From the NCBI GenBank assembly GCA_963703745.1, contig CAVPFL010000002.1, forward strand, positions 558,001 through 622,000: DNA of 64,000 bases, in the 5' to 3' direction. Source of the DNA: AP-15 sp963703745 (GTDB lineage: Bacteria; Pseudomonadota; Alphaproteobacteria; ATCC43930; CGMCC-115725). The translations under genes were made by a program, and so were the position numbers. Under the pieces are notes generated by a model. That model saw nothing but the letters and a program-made list of their open reading frames with translations. It did no database searches and was not told where the DNA came from. Shown one piece after another: positions 42,820-52,691 of the stretch (its first letter is position 1; each line of letters starts with the position of its first letter).

Positions 42820-45018
42820 ATGGTGCTGTTCGGCGGGGCGCACCCGGCGAGGGCCGCCCCGCCTACGGACGCTAGCGAGGGCGTCGCCGAGGAGGTCCAG
42901 GGCCAGCCGGCGCCCGGGCCCGTCGAGCTCGAAGAGGTAAACGTCATGGCAAAGCGGCTCGAGGCTGCCCGCGCCGCAATCGAGCCGCAGATCGGTGCGT
43001 CGACCTACACGGTAAACAGCCAAGCCATGGAAGCGCAGCCCGGCGGCGAGAACAACACGCTCAACCAAGTCTTACTGCAGGCGCCCGGTGTCAGCCAGGA
43101 CGCCGAGTTGGCCGGGGGCATTCATATCCGCAACGAGATGCAGCCGGAGGAGTTTCGAATCAATGGGATCCCTCTTCCTATCGGGCTGAGCTATTTCGGC
43201 CAGGGCCTCAGTCCGCGCTTTGCCAACTCCTTCACCCTGATCACCGGCGCCCTGCCGGCGGAATATGGTTTGAGCACAACGGGTGTCATCGACATTCAAA
43301 CAAAGAGCGGATTGTTCGCCCCCGGCGGTTTGGTCTCGATGTATGGCGGCGGCTACAACACGTTGCAGCCGAGCGGCGAGTACGGCGGCTCATTCGACGG
43401 CTACAATTATTACGTTTCCGGAGATTTCCTCAGCACCAATCACGGCATCGACGGGGTGACGCAGTCGGTGACGCAAATCCACGATCAATCCGAGCAGCTG
43501 CACGCCTTCGCCTATCTCGACAAGATCATCGACGGCGAGAACCGGGTGACGGCAATCGCCGGTCTGTTTAACGGCCGGTTCGAGATCCCGAACAATCCGG
43601 CCACCCCGACCTTCTCCGGGATAACGTTCCTCAACGGCATCCCCGTCTCCGCCTACAGTCCGGCATTGCTCGACGAGCGGCAGAACGAGACGAGCCAGTT
43701 CGGCGTCCTCTCCTATCTGCATTCCGGCCCGGCCGTCGATTTCCGTATCTCGGCCTTCACCAAATACAGCACGCTTCATTTCCGACGTGACCCCACGCTC
43801 TCGGACATCGCCTTCAACGGTATTTCGCAGAATGCCCTGCTGAAGAGCTTCGCCAACGGAATACAGGTCGATGCCGCCGGCAAGATCGCCGCCGATCATA
43901 CGCTTCGCAGTGGCCTTTTCATGAGCAGCGAACGGTTCACATCCCAGACCGTGTCGGCAGCGCTGGTGCAGGACGGCACCGATGAGTTCGGCAACCCGAC
44001 CTTTGGCAGCACACCCGCAACCTCGTTCCCGAGTGAGATCTTCGCCAGTATCGGCAAAACCGGCTGGGCTTACGCCGCCTGGCTGCAGGACGAATGGAAG
44101 GTCACACCGGATCTGACCGTCAACTATGGCGGCCGGTTTGACGCTGTCAGCCAATTTGTTGTCGGCAGCCAGATAAGTCCGCGCCTCAACTCGGTGTGGC
44201 AGGCCACCCCGACGACGGTCTTTCACGCCGGTTACGCGCGCTTGTTCACGCCGCCGCCATTCCAGGAGGGACCGGCGGAAAATCTGGCCGAGCTCAACGA
44301 TTTCAATAGGACGGGTCTGACGACTTCGGGGGCCACGCCGTCGACCGCGAACAGTCCGCTGCAGATCGAACGCGCCAACCTGTTCGATGTCGGAGCGACG
44401 CAGAATCTCTTTGAGCGCCTGAAGATCGGCCTCGACCTCTATTACAAATTCGCGCGTGACGGCGTCGATTTCGGTCAGTTCGGCGCGCCGATTATCACAA
44501 TTCCGTTCAATTACCGCATTGTCGCCAATCGCGGAGTGGAGCTGACGACCAGCTACCAGAACGGACCCGTCTCCTATTACGGAAACCTGGCAATTGCGCA
44601 GCAGCAGGCTAAAGGCATCGTGTCGGCTCAGTTCAACTTTTCGCCGGACGACTTGGCCTATATCGACACGCATTCGATTGTGACCGATCACAGCCAGCTG
44701 ATGACGGCGTCGTCTGGGCTGTCTTACACCTGGGAGGGTACGCGGTTCAGCGCCGACCTGATCGCCGGAACCGGGACTCGGATCACCCGCCCCAACGGCC
44801 CACCCAACGGCGGTTCATTGCCCTCCTACTCGCAGACCAACCTCGGCGTCTCGCGCAAATTTGAGCTGCCCGGACTCGGCGCGATTAAGGTCCGGTTCGA
44901 CGTGATCAACCTGTTCGACGAGATCTACCTGCTGCGCAGCAGCACCTCGCTCGGCGCCTTTTCCCCCGCCTACGCGCCGCGTCGAACCTTTTATGCCGGC
45001 ATCACCAAAGAGTTCTAG
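42820..45018 (+). CDS. TonB-dependent outer-membrane receptor
   Basis: The 732-codon frame has a TonB box-like EEVNVMAKR (about 39-47), a plug domain (QVLLQAPGVSQDAELAGGIH, then EFRINGIPLP and LPAEYGLSTTGVIDIQTKSG), and a beta-barrel ending RRTFYAGITKEF, with the C-terminal Phe expected of outer-membrane barrels. It follows the azt genes on the same strand, so it may import a zinc complex. The start is unsure: from ATG 42820 only about 13 residues form a signal, ending AHPARA. An AAGGAG at 42753-42758 lies upstream, but no in-frame ATG, GTG or TTG follows it. Confidence 0.85.
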   Translation: MVLFGGAHPARAAPPTDASEGVAEEVQGQPAPGPVELEEVNVMAKRLEAARAAIEPQIGASTYTVNSQAMEAQPGGENNTLNQVLLQAPGVSQDAELAGGIHIRNEMQPEEFRINGIPLPIGLSYFGQGLSPRFANSFTLITGALPAEYGLSTTGVIDIQTKSGLFAPGGLVSMYGGGYNTLQPSGEYGGSFDGYNYYVSGDFLSTNHGIDGVTQSVTQIHDQSEQLHAFAYLDKIIDGENRVTAIAGLFNGRFEIPNNPATPTFSGITFLNGIPVSAYSPALLDERQNETSQFGVLSYLHSGPAVDFRISAFTKYSTLHFRRDPTLSDIAFNGISQNALLKSFANGIQVDAAGKIAADHTLRSGLFMSSERFTSQTVSAALVQDGTDEFGNPTFGSTPATSFPSEIFASIGKTGWAYAAWLQDEWKVTPDLTVNYGGRFDAVSQFVVGSQISPRLNSVWQATPTTVFHAGYARLFTPPPFQEGPAENLAELNDFNRTGLTTSGATPSTANSPLQIERANLFDVGATQNLFERLKIGLDLYYKFARDGVDFGQFGAPIITIPFNYRIVANRGVELTTSYQNGPVSYYGNLAIAQQQAKGIVSAQFNFSPDDLAYIDTHSIVTDHSQLMTASSGLSYTWEGTRFSADLIAGTGTRITRPNGPPNGGSLPSYSQTNLGVSRKFELPGLGAIKVRFDVINLFDEIYLLRSSTSLGAFSPAYAPRRTFYAGITKEF

Positions 45019-45126
45019 ATCAAGCAGCACGAGCCGTCATCGCGCAGCGGGGGACTGGCCGACGGCGGCCGATCGCGGCTAAGCTCTTGGCCGAGAAGTA
45101 GGAGCTCTCAGAGGCAGGAGGATGGA

Positions 45127-45975
45127 ATGGATTTCGGTGTCTTGATGTTCTTTACCGATTACGCGATCTCGGCGGTCGACCTCGCCAAGGCACTCGAAGA
45201 GCGCGGCTTCGAATCGGTCTGGGCGCCCGAGCACTCGCACATCCCGACCTCGCGCAAGACGCCGTTTCCCGGGGGTGGCGAATTGCCGAAGCGCTACTAC
45301 GACGCGATGGACCCGTTCGTGTCGTTGACCGCCGCGGCGGTCGCCACAACCAAGCTCAAACTCGGCACCGGCGTGTGCCTGGTGCAGCAGCGCGACCCGA
45401 TCCAGACGGCCAAGCTCGTTGCCTCGGTCGATCAGGTGTCGAACGGCCGCTTTCTGTTTGGTGTCGGCGGCGGCTGGAACCAGGATGAAATGGAGGACCA
45501 CGGCACCGTCTACGCGACCCGCTTCAAGCTGATGCGCGAGCGGATCGAGGCGATGAAGGAGATCTGGACCAAGTCCAAGGCCGAATATCACGGCGACATG
45601 GTCGATTTCCCGGAGATGATGACTTGGCCCAAGCCGGTGCAGAAACCCCACCCGCCGATCCTGGTCGGCGGCGGCTTCCCGCAGGCCGCACGCCGCGCCA
45701 TCCGCTATGGCGACGGCTGGTGCCCGCTTGCCCGCACCGGCTCCAGCCTGCTCGATGTGATTGAGAAATATCGGCAGATGGCGCGCGATGGCGGGCGCGA
45801 CCCGCAATCAGTGCCGGTCACGCTGTTCAGCCCGGCCGAGGACGAGGGTGAGCTCGCCCGCTACCGCGACATGGGGATCGCCCGCGTCGTCGTCATGCTG
45901 CTCTCCGAGCCGCGCGACAAGATCATGCCCGTCCTCGACCGCTGGGCCGCCCTGATCCGCCGCACCGCGCATTAA
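45127..45975 (+). CDS. LLM-class (F420-type) oxidoreductase
   Basis: The 282-aa protein is a luciferase-like monooxygenase-fold enzyme of the TIGR03619-type F420-dependent group: MDFGVLMFFTDYAISAVDLA, later SVWAPEHSHIP and RFLFGVGGGWNQDEMEDHG, then PPILVGGGFPQAARRAI. These bind a flavin or F420. The RBS GGCAGGAGG is just before the ATG. It is followed by an amidase gene, and this pair recurs as a damaged copy at 53587-55908. The substrate is unknown. Confidence 0.85.
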   Translation: MDFGVLMFFTDYAISAVDLAKALEERGFESVWAPEHSHIPTSRKTPFPGGGELPKRYYDAMDPFVSLTAAAVATTKLKLGTGVCLVQQRDPIQTAKLVASVDQVSNGRFLFGVGGGWNQDEMEDHGTVYATRFKLMRERIEAMKEIWTKSKAEYHGDMVDFPEMMTWPKPVQKPHPPILVGGGFPQAARRAIRYGDGWCPLARTGSSLLDVIEKYRQMARDGGRDPQSVPVTLFSPAEDEGELARYRDMGIARVVVMLLSEPRDKIMPVLDRWAALIRRTAH

Positions 45976-46077
45976 TCCTGTCGGCGCATTCGCTTCGTCC
46001 TCGCTGGCGAGAAGCACATCGAGCAGCGAACGACAAAGCGACGCGCCTTGATCTGTGCCGCAATCAGGGAGGCAGCA

Positions 46078-47634
46078 ATGGAACGCGAACCGAGCCGGCG
46101 CTCGTTCATAGCCGCGGCCAGCGCCGCCGCAGCCGCAACCGCCCTCCCGGCGGCCAAGGCGAGCGACGCGCCGGATCAGGCCACGTCGGCGTACCGCTCC
46201 GCCGGCGAGCTGGTGCAGGTGCTCGCTAGTCGGCAGATTTCATCGCGCGAGCTGGTCGACAGCGCGATTGGCCGCATCGAGGCGCTCGACCCCAAGATCA
46301 ACCCGGTGGTCGTGCGCGATTTCGATCGGGCGCGCGCCGCCGCCGATGCCGCCGATGCGGCGCTTGCGCGCGGCGAGCGGCACCCGCTGCTCGGGCTGCC
46401 GATGACCGTCAAGGAGCAGTTCAACGTCGCCGGCCTGCCGACCACCTGGGGGCATCTGAAATTCAAGGATTGGCGGCCAGACGCCGATGTTCTCGCGGTG
46501 CAGCGGCTCAAGGCGGCCGGCGCGATCATCCTCGGCAACACCAATGTGCCGGTCGATCTCGGCGATTGGCAGAGCTACAACGAGGTCTACGGCACCACCA
46601 ACAACCCGTGGGACCTGACCCGCAGCCCCGGAGGCTCGTCGGGCGGTGCTGCGGCGGCGCTCGCCGCCGGCTTCGTGCCGTTGGAGCTCGGCTCGGACAT
46701 CGGCGGCTCGCTGCGCTGCCCGGCGCATTTCTGCGGCATCTTCTCGCACAAGCCGAGCCTCGACCTGCTGCCTCAGCGCGGCGCCGGCCCGCCGCAAACC
46801 CCGGCCATACCAGCGGAATCGGCTTTTGCCGTGATCGGGCCGATGGCGCGCAGTGCCGCCGATCTTGCGCTCGAACTGGCGGTGTTGGCGGGACCGGACG
46901 AATTGTGGAACGGGATCGGCTACAAGCTGGCGCTGCCGCCGCCGCGCCATGACCGGCTCGCCGATTTCCGCGTCCTGGTAATCGGCGAGCACCCGCTGTG
47001 CCAGACCGCAGCGAGTGTGAGCGCCGCACTCGACGGGCTGGCCGATCGCCTCGCGAAGCTCGGCTGCACGGTCCTCCGCACCAGCTCGAAAATGCCCGAC
47101 CTGGCAAGCACGACACGCAATTACGTCGAGCTCCTGGCGGCGTTTTTCAGCGCCGATCTCCCGCCCGATGACCGGCTGCGCGTCGAAGCGGCGGCGCAGG
47201 CGCTGTCGCCCGATAATTTGAGCATCTCGGCCGCGCGTCTGCGAGGCTTGACGATGAGCCACGCGGCTTGGATCAAGACGGGCCGGGTTCGCAGCGGCCT
47301 GCGGGCGCGCTGGCAGGCGCTGTTCCAGGACATCGACGTCGTGCTGTGCCCGCCGATGCCGACCGTCGCCTTCCCGCACGACCACTCGCCAATGAGGACA
47401 CGCGAACTCGACATCGACGGAAAGAAGGTGCCGTACAACAATCTGATCGCGTGGGCCGGCATCGCGACCTCGAACGGGCTGCCGGCGACAACCGTGCCGA
47501 TCGCGCACACCGATAGCGGCCTGCCGATCGGCGTGCAGATCATCGGCGGCTACCTCGACGACAATACGACGATCGCCTTCGCCGGCCTCGTCGAGCGCGA
47601 GTTCGGCGGCTTCACCCCGCCCCCGAACCTTTGA
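46078..47634 (+). CDS. Amidase (AS family), Tat-exported, copy 1
   Basis: The 518-aa protein starts with a twin-arginine signal (SRRSFIAAASAAAAATALP). It is an amidase-signature enzyme with the Ser-cisSer-Lys triad: the Lys in MTVKEQFNVAG, the Ser in SPGGSSGGAAAALAAG, and the nucleophile Ser in GSDIGGSLRCPAHFCG. It hydrolyses an unknown amide, in or beyond the periplasm. ATG 46078 has GGAGG upstream; the frame is open earlier. It shares a 329-bp tract (46420-46748) with copy 2 that differs by only one base. Confidence 0.87.
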   Translation: MEREPSRRSFIAAASAAAAATALPAAKASDAPDQATSAYRSAGELVQVLASRQISSRELVDSAIGRIEALDPKINPVVVRDFDRARAAADAADAALARGERHPLLGLPMTVKEQFNVAGLPTTWGHLKFKDWRPDADVLAVQRLKAAGAIILGNTNVPVDLGDWQSYNEVYGTTNNPWDLTRSPGGSSGGAAAALAAGFVPLELGSDIGGSLRCPAHFCGIFSHKPSLDLLPQRGAGPPQTPAIPAESAFAVIGPMARSAADLALELAVLAGPDELWNGIGYKLALPPPRHDRLADFRVLVIGEHPLCQTAASVSAALDGLADRLAKLGCTVLRTSSKMPDLASTTRNYVELLAAFFSADLPPDDRLRVEAAAQALSPDNLSISAARLRGLTMSHAAWIKTGRVRSGLRARWQALFQDIDVVLCPPMPTVAFPHDHSPMRTRELDIDGKKVPYNNLIAWAGIATSNGLPATTVPIAHTDSGLPIGVQIIGGYLDDNTTIAFAGLVEREFGGFTPPPNL

Positions 47635-48031
47635 GCAGGGCCATCAACTCGCGCCCGTCGCCGCGAGGAAGCCGGCTTGCGGGCCTCAAAAAGGGAGCGG
47701 CGCGGCGGCCGCCCGGTCTGGCGCAGTCGGCGCTCTGCGGCGAAATTCCGCCGCTAAAGAGCGGTAATGTCTCCGAAGGGTGATCTTTCCGTGGCGCAAT
47801 TCGAACACCTGTCCGCGGTTGAAAGCGCCAGCGGAAAATGAGGCTGTAGCAACCCCGCGCGAATCGGTCACTGAGAGCGCAATATGTTGGAAGATCGGCT
47901 CCTTAAGCGCTTGCGCAGGCTTTGTCACGTTGGCCCAGAATAGACGATTTTGGAGCCGATTTGGCTGGGCGAGTTGGGTTTGCCTAAAGGGCGACGTGAA
48001 CTTCTTTGCCAGCTCGAATGGAGACACAGAC
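47635..48031. other. Intergenic region without a clear gene
   Basis: About 400 bp between the amidase and the glyoxalase-family gene. Open frames exist on both strands (for example a minus frame at 47686-48039), but none has a ribosome site or a recognisable product. The last 30 bp are the leader of the next gene. Confidence 0.5.
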
Positions 48032-48835
48032 ATGGGCAATTCTCACGGCCGTTTCGTCTGGTACGAGCTGATGACGACGGACATGAAAACCGCCAAGCTC
48101 TTCTACGCCAATGTCGTGGGCTGGGGCGCCCGAGACGCCTTCGCGCCCGCTTTGGGCTATAGTCTGTTTACTGTCGGTGACCTCCCCGTCGCCGGCTTGA
48201 TGAACATGCCAAAGGACTGGCAGAAAACGGGCGCGCCGCCGCACTGGATTGGATATGTCGGAGTCGACGATGTGGACTCTGTGGTCGACCGGATCAAGCA
48301 GCTTGGAGGAGCGGTGCACGTCCCACCGACGGACGTCCCCGGCATCAGCCGCTTTTCCATCGTCGCCGATCCGCAAATGGCGACGCTTGCTTTGGTCAAA
48401 GGGCTGAACGCCGGCCAAGCGCAGTCTGCCGAACTGGGTGCGCCCTGCCGCGTCGGCTGGCATGAGTTGCTCGCCGCCGACTGGGAAAAGGCGTTCGCTT
48501 TTTATGGCGAGCTATTCGGCTGGCAAAAAGCGGGCGCCCACGCTAGTGCGATCGGTACGTATCAGCAGTTTTCCGCCGATGGGGAGACGCTCGGCGGCAT
48601 GCTCACGAAGCCTTCGGCATTGCCGCTTCCGTTCTGGCTCTACTATTTCAACGTTGACGACGTCGAGACGGCGGCGCAGCGCGTGGAGGCCGGCGGCGGC
48701 CAAATCCTCTATGGCCCAACTGCCGTGCCGGGCGGCGCCTGGATCGTTCATTGCACCGACCCGCAGGGCGCCATATTCGCGCTGCTGGACAGGCGCCAGC
48801 GCAAAGCCATCGGATATTTTATTTCGAGTGCATAG
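48032..48835 (+). CDS. Two-domain VOC (glyoxalase/bleomycin-resistance) family protein
   Basis: The 267-aa product has two VOC repeats: GRFVWYELMTTDMKTAKLFY at about 6-25 with the end SIVADPQMATLALVKG, and VGWHELLAADWEKAFAFYG at about 141-159 ending HCTDPQGAIFALLD. This is the CFP32-like tandem arrangement. Such proteins detoxify or bind small molecules, or confer resistance to antibiotics such as bleomycin. GGAG about 8 nt upstream fixes the ATG. It lies between the amidase and the convergent TOMM locus, so a role as self-protection against the peptide product is conceivable but unsupported. Confidence 0.8.
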   Translation: MGNSHGRFVWYELMTTDMKTAKLFYANVVGWGARDAFAPALGYSLFTVGDLPVAGLMNMPKDWQKTGAPPHWIGYVGVDDVDSVVDRIKQLGGAVHVPPTDVPGISRFSIVADPQMATLALVKGLNAGQAQSAELGAPCRVGWHELLAADWEKAFAFYGELFGWQKAGAHASAIGTYQQFSADGETLGGMLTKPSALPLPFWLYYFNVDDVETAAQRVEAGGGQILYGPTAVPGGAWIVHCTDPQGAIFALLDRRQRKAIGYFISSA

Positions 48836-48958
48836 CGCGGTCCCTGGGACGAGCGGGGCTGCCGAGGGACTTGGTAAACGAGAACTCCCGTTTAATCGCT
48901 ATCCCCGGTCGCATCATCGCCATTTGGCAGCGGTTGCCCAGCCGGGGCCGCGCGGTCG

Positions 48959-50419
48959 TCAGTCGGAAGCCCGCGATCCGGCGCCGCGGCCGATCGCAAA
49001 TTGACCGACCGGGCCCTCCACGTGAAATTCGATCCCGGTCATCTTCGCGAACAGATCGATGTTCGTGATCCCGATCGCACATCCGCCGAGCCTCATGTCG
49101 GTGGCCATAAGGTAGAGTGTTTGAATCAATACGCCGACGTCCTTCAAAATGAGCGAATAGGCGATCGAGCTGTACTTCCATGAAATCCGGCCAAAGCGCG
49201 CAGCGATCGTGATCAAGATCTGGGGCGCAGCGGTCGAATCCATTGAATATCCCGCTCCCATCAATTGCGCTTCGAGTTCATGCATGGGAACGCGGATCGG
49301 CGCCAACGCGTGAGCGCCGGCGTCGTAATGATAGAAGCCGCGCGCTAGTCCCTCGCATGTGTCGACCGCTAAATAGAGCTCGAGCTCGTAGCCGGCGCCC
49401 GCCGACGGATATGGCCTGACGGCGCTACCGCCGTCGTCGAGGTCGAGCTCGGCGTTCGATATCGATACGACGCGCGCGGCGCCGCCGAGGAATTGCGAAA
49501 GTTCGGCGAGCGTGATCGGTTGCTGGTTATCGAAGCTACGGGTCGAATGACTTTGCCGCAGGAGCTTCGCGACCGGAGAGATTGCCTCCGGATCCGCGGC
49601 CGAGAACTTGCGCAGATTGATTTTTTTCCCAGGCCAGCGGGGCCGCACCGCCGGCAGCGGAGAAATGGCGCCGGCATGGGGATAAACTCCGCCTATCGGG
49701 TTGGCGTGCCGGCCTTCCGTGCTGCGCGTGTGGAACAGAAGATCGTGAAAATCCCAAAGAACGAGATTGTGATCGCCCTCGGCCGGTCGAAGGCCGCTGC
49801 CGCCAGCAGCGTCGACCTTCAAAAGGATTTGGCAATCGAGGAGCAGGGCGAGAAGCTCGAGCCCCGGAAAATCGTCCTGCCGACGCAGCTCTTTGATGTG
49901 TTGCGGCGTAGACAGCATGGCCAAGACGGCGACAATCTTCGGATCGCAGATTTTGAACAACGCGCCGGCGCGCGGCGATTCGAGGATCATCTCGTTACTG
50001 CGCCGCCGCATATATGCGAAGCGCGATAAGACAACAGCATCCGCGTTGCCGAGCTGTGGCGTACGCGGCCAATAATCAGGCATCTGCGCTTCGATGACGA
50101 CCTGGTCTTCGCCGATGCGCGAGCCCCCGAGGCGGTACTCCAATAAACCGCGCCTCGCCAATCGCCGGACCAGTAGATCGATCTCTTTGTCGATGTTGCG
50201 CCTGTTGGACGCGAACGCGGCGAGCGGCAGGCCTATGCGCAGGTGTTGCGCACGATCCGCGGCGCCGGCGCTGAATTGTCCCAAGCCGACCGAATAGCCA
50301 TCGAAGCAAACGGCGATTTCTCCCTCCGCCTGCGTTTCGAGCGTGACGTTGCTGCGGAGCCGGGCGGAAACATTTGCTGGCGCGCCTCCTCGCACTCTCT
50401 TTGGTCCGGGAGCGCGCAA
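48959..50419 (-). CDS. SagB-type FMN dehydrogenase (thiazoline/oxazoline oxidase)
   Basis: The 486-aa enzyme belongs to the SagB/McbC nitroreductase family, which oxidise azolines to azoles with FMN. The C-terminal half (about 285-480) is the nitroreductase domain: RQSHSTRSF (288-296) binds FMN, RPYPSAGAG (335-343) is the SagB signature, and LILKDVGVLIQTLYLMATDM follows. The N-terminal 230 residues are the usual docking extension. The start appears to be TTG 50419, 10 nt after the cyclodehydratase stop; a GTG at 50395 is also possible. It is the last gene of the three-gene operon. Confidence 0.88.
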   Translation of the reverse strand: MRAPGPKRVRGGAPANVSARLRSNVTLETQAEGEIAVCFDGYSVGLGQFSAGAADRAQHLRIGLPLAAFASNRRNIDKEIDLLVRRLARRGLLEYRLGGSRIGEDQVVIEAQMPDYWPRTPQLGNADAVVLSRFAYMRRRSNEMILESPRAGALFKICDPKIVAVLAMLSTPQHIKELRRQDDFPGLELLALLLDCQILLKVDAAGGSGLRPAEGDHNLVLWDFHDLLFHTRSTEGRHANPIGGVYPHAGAISPLPAVRPRWPGKKINLRKFSAADPEAISPVAKLLRQSHSTRSFDNQQPITLAELSQFLGGAARVVSISNAELDLDDGGSAVRPYPSAGAGYELELYLAVDTCEGLARGFYHYDAGAHALAPIRVPMHELEAQLMGAGYSMDSTAAPQILITIAARFGRISWKYSSIAYSLILKDVGVLIQTLYLMATDMRLGGCAIGITNIDLFAKMTGIEFHVEGPVGQFAIGRGAGSRASD

Positions 50420-50429
50420 GCGAGGGCCT

Positions 50430-52691
50430 TCAGGTGTGGGGGTGAATCGGGTTTAACTCGTTTTCCTTGAGCGGCCTGTCGCGCCATCCGAGCTTTATCG
50501 GCACATCGTAAAGCCGGCCACGCCCGAAGCGGCGATAGAAATGCCGCAATCCGGGAACGATGACTCTGACGACCGGCACCTCAATGTCGGGACGAGTCTG
50601 ATCGAGGACGAGGAAGTCCAGGCCGGCTTGCTTGGCGAGGCGCACGCAGGCGCTCACCTGCTCACTCGTGTCGAGATTGCCAAACTTAGAGCCGAAGTCC
50701 GCATGGACCAGTGGCTTTCCGCTTGGCATCAAATAGGCATAATCTTGCAAGCGCAATGGAGTGGCGCCGTCAAGGCTCGATTTCTCCCCGGTCCCGCCGC
50801 CCATGAGACCCAGGGACAGAAATTGGTTGAGCTCTGTCAGCGCACGCAACAAGGCGATTTTCGTATCGAAGTGCGCGCCGGATCCGAATTCGATATTTTC
50901 CCGCCCGTTTTGCATCCAGTGCGTTACCGCCACAAAGGTCGGAACCCCGAGATCGCTGGTGATATCGAGCACCCAAAGCTTGCGACCGCTTTCGGCCAGC
51001 TGCCTTTGCAGATCGCGGACGTAGGAGTCATCAAACGGGCTGAGGTCTAATTGCGGCCGCTGCAATCGATTGTACCACCAGATCGCGTATGCATCCCTTT
51101 CCACCAGCTCGAGGAATCCCTGGACGATGGCTTCCTCGAGCGTATTCCCGGCCGCGCAGCCGTTGGAATCCGCTGCAAAGGCGGCGGGACCCTTGTAAAA
51201 GAAGTACAACAGGCTGGTCGGAAGATGTTTGAAGCGTCTGTCGCGCAGGGACCAAACCGGCGACCAGTCAATCTCGACCGATCGATCGAATAACGCCGGG
51301 ATCGCACCAAAATCTCCCGAACCCGGCGTCGGCATTCGGTGTCGCCGCAACTGCGCGTTGCTGAACAGCAGGACTTTGTTCGGGGCGATGGCCTGGCCTG
51401 CCGGGAAATCAGCAAAGCGCCGCTTTGCTCTGATCTCGTCACCCTGGAAAATCCCGGAATAGCGCTCGATCGCCTCCATGAGCGCGCTGGCTTCGCCCTG
51501 TTCGGAAGTGCTGCCCTTGCCGAAACTGCCGCTGCTCAACCCCACCCTGAGCTCATTGACCGTCTCGGACGTTCCCGAAAAATTGTGCGCGGCATGGTAG
51601 TTGGTGTTCAAGGGCAAATCGGCTTGAATGCGCTCGAGACGCGAGACCACGCCGGTGAGCGGGCTGATGTGCCTGCGAAAACGCGCAACCGTGGCTGACG
51701 GCGAAACGGTGCGATACCCGCCGCTCGTCATGATCAGCTTGTTGCCCTCGCCAAGCTCGATCGGCGCTGGCTCACGGCGGGGATCACGCATCTTCTCGTG
51801 GCCGCAGCTCGGACATTGCGGACGGAGTGCCACACTATGCTTCACAATGGTCGAGCCCAACAGGTCGAGGCTGACGATGTGATCGCTCAACTGAGTGCGA
51901 AAACCGGTGGCGATCGCTTTGGCGATCTCGACGGCCGCGAGCTGGATGGCGCTCTGCCCGAACGTGTTCCGGGCTAATGGCGAAACGGCGACGCAGCAGG
52001 CCTGTCTGCGGTCGAGGAGCGCCTTGACTTCCCGGTTCCTTTTCATCCGCTCGGCAAGACACATCCAACAGGCGCTTTCGCCAGGGCGGAACACCGGGCC
52101 CACTAAGGGGAAAATGCCGGAAGGCTGGACGAGCACCCAGGGTGTGCGGTCCGACAAATGCCGCCCATTCAATTCTGCCAATTGCGCTTCGAGATAATCG
52201 TTCACCAACGTGACCGTCAGGCCCCGGGAGCGCTTGACGACGAGAACGCCAAGCTCGCCCAGGGCGGCCCCGAGTTCCGCTGCTCCCTCCACATTGATCG
52301 AGTGAAAGCGCACACGACATTTCTGGAGATTTCGCTCCGCAGTCTCCGGCGATAGCCCAAGGCTCGCCCAAAAGGCGGCCGCGGCGCCATTCGAACAGCG
52401 CGACATCGGGGTGACATAGCGGCGGTCGAGCAGCCGCGTTAAGGCCTCGTGGATTTTGTCGGACGGAAAATCCGGTTCCAGCTCGCGAACGAGCTCCCGA
52501 AAACTTTTCCCGCCCTTAGCTATCGCGGCGGCGAGCGCACAATAGAGCTCGCCGTGAAGCAAAAACTTCCGGTCCTCCGAATAGAGGCACACGACATCGG
52601 GCGGCAGCACATAGACGGTGAAATTCGGCGCGAACTGAGGAATGGCCTTGCCGTTTTGCCGGATGAAGCTGTTGCCCTGATTACCTGTCAT
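50430..52691 (-). CDS. Fused E1-like/RRE-YcaO cyclodehydratase (SagC-SagD type)
   Basis: The 753-aa protein has three parts. Residues about 20-95 form the winged RiPP-recognition element that holds the leader peptide. Residues about 100-320 are the E1-like (SagC) domain with the zinc cysteines Cys208/Cys211 (CWMC) and Cys293/Cys296 (CPSC). Residues about 385-753 are the YcaO domain with the ATP-binding array GKGSTSEQGEASALMEAIER (391-410) and the GNTLEEAIVQGFLELVERDA block. It uses ATP to turn Cys (or Ser/Thr) into azolines. The C-terminus NPIHPHT only partly matches the PxPxP end of many YcaO enzymes. It lies between precursor and dehydrogenase. Confidence 0.9.
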   Translation of the reverse strand: MTGNQGNSFIRQNGKAIPQFAPNFTVYVLPPDVVCLYSEDRKFLLHGELYCALAAAIAKGGKSFRELVRELEPDFPSDKIHEALTRLLDRRYVTPMSRCSNGAAAAFWASLGLSPETAERNLQKCRVRFHSINVEGAAELGAALGELGVLVVKRSRGLTVTLVNDYLEAQLAELNGRHLSDRTPWVLVQPSGIFPLVGPVFRPGESACWMCLAERMKRNREVKALLDRRQACCVAVSPLARNTFGQSAIQLAAVEIAKAIATGFRTQLSDHIVSLDLLGSTIVKHSVALRPQCPSCGHEKMRDPRREPAPIELGEGNKLIMTSGGYRTVSPSATVARFRRHISPLTGVVSRLERIQADLPLNTNYHAAHNFSGTSETVNELRVGLSSGSFGKGSTSEQGEASALMEAIERYSGIFQGDEIRAKRRFADFPAGQAIAPNKVLLFSNAQLRRHRMPTPGSGDFGAIPALFDRSVEIDWSPVWSLRDRRFKHLPTSLLYFFYKGPAAFAADSNGCAAGNTLEEAIVQGFLELVERDAYAIWWYNRLQRPQLDLSPFDDSYVRDLQRQLAESGRKLWVLDITSDLGVPTFVAVTHWMQNGRENIEFGSGAHFDTKIALLRALTELNQFLSLGLMGGGTGEKSSLDGATPLRLQDYAYLMPSGKPLVHADFGSKFGNLDTSEQVSACVRLAKQAGLDFLVLDQTRPDIEVPVVRVIVPGLRHFYRRFGRGRLYDVPIKLGWRDRPLKENELNPIHPHT

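Noticed and set aside
43390..44691. 433-codon minus-strand frame inside the TonB receptor
   Set aside because: Antisense shadow; the plus strand has plug and barrel motifs.
46240..47508. 422-codon minus-strand frame inside amidase copy 1, and its equivalent at 54091-55068
   Set aside because: Antisense to the amidase in both copies; explained by shared GC-rich coding DNA.
47686..48039. 117-codon minus frame between amidase and VOC gene
   Set aside because: No ribosome site and no recognisable domain; overlaps the VOC leader.
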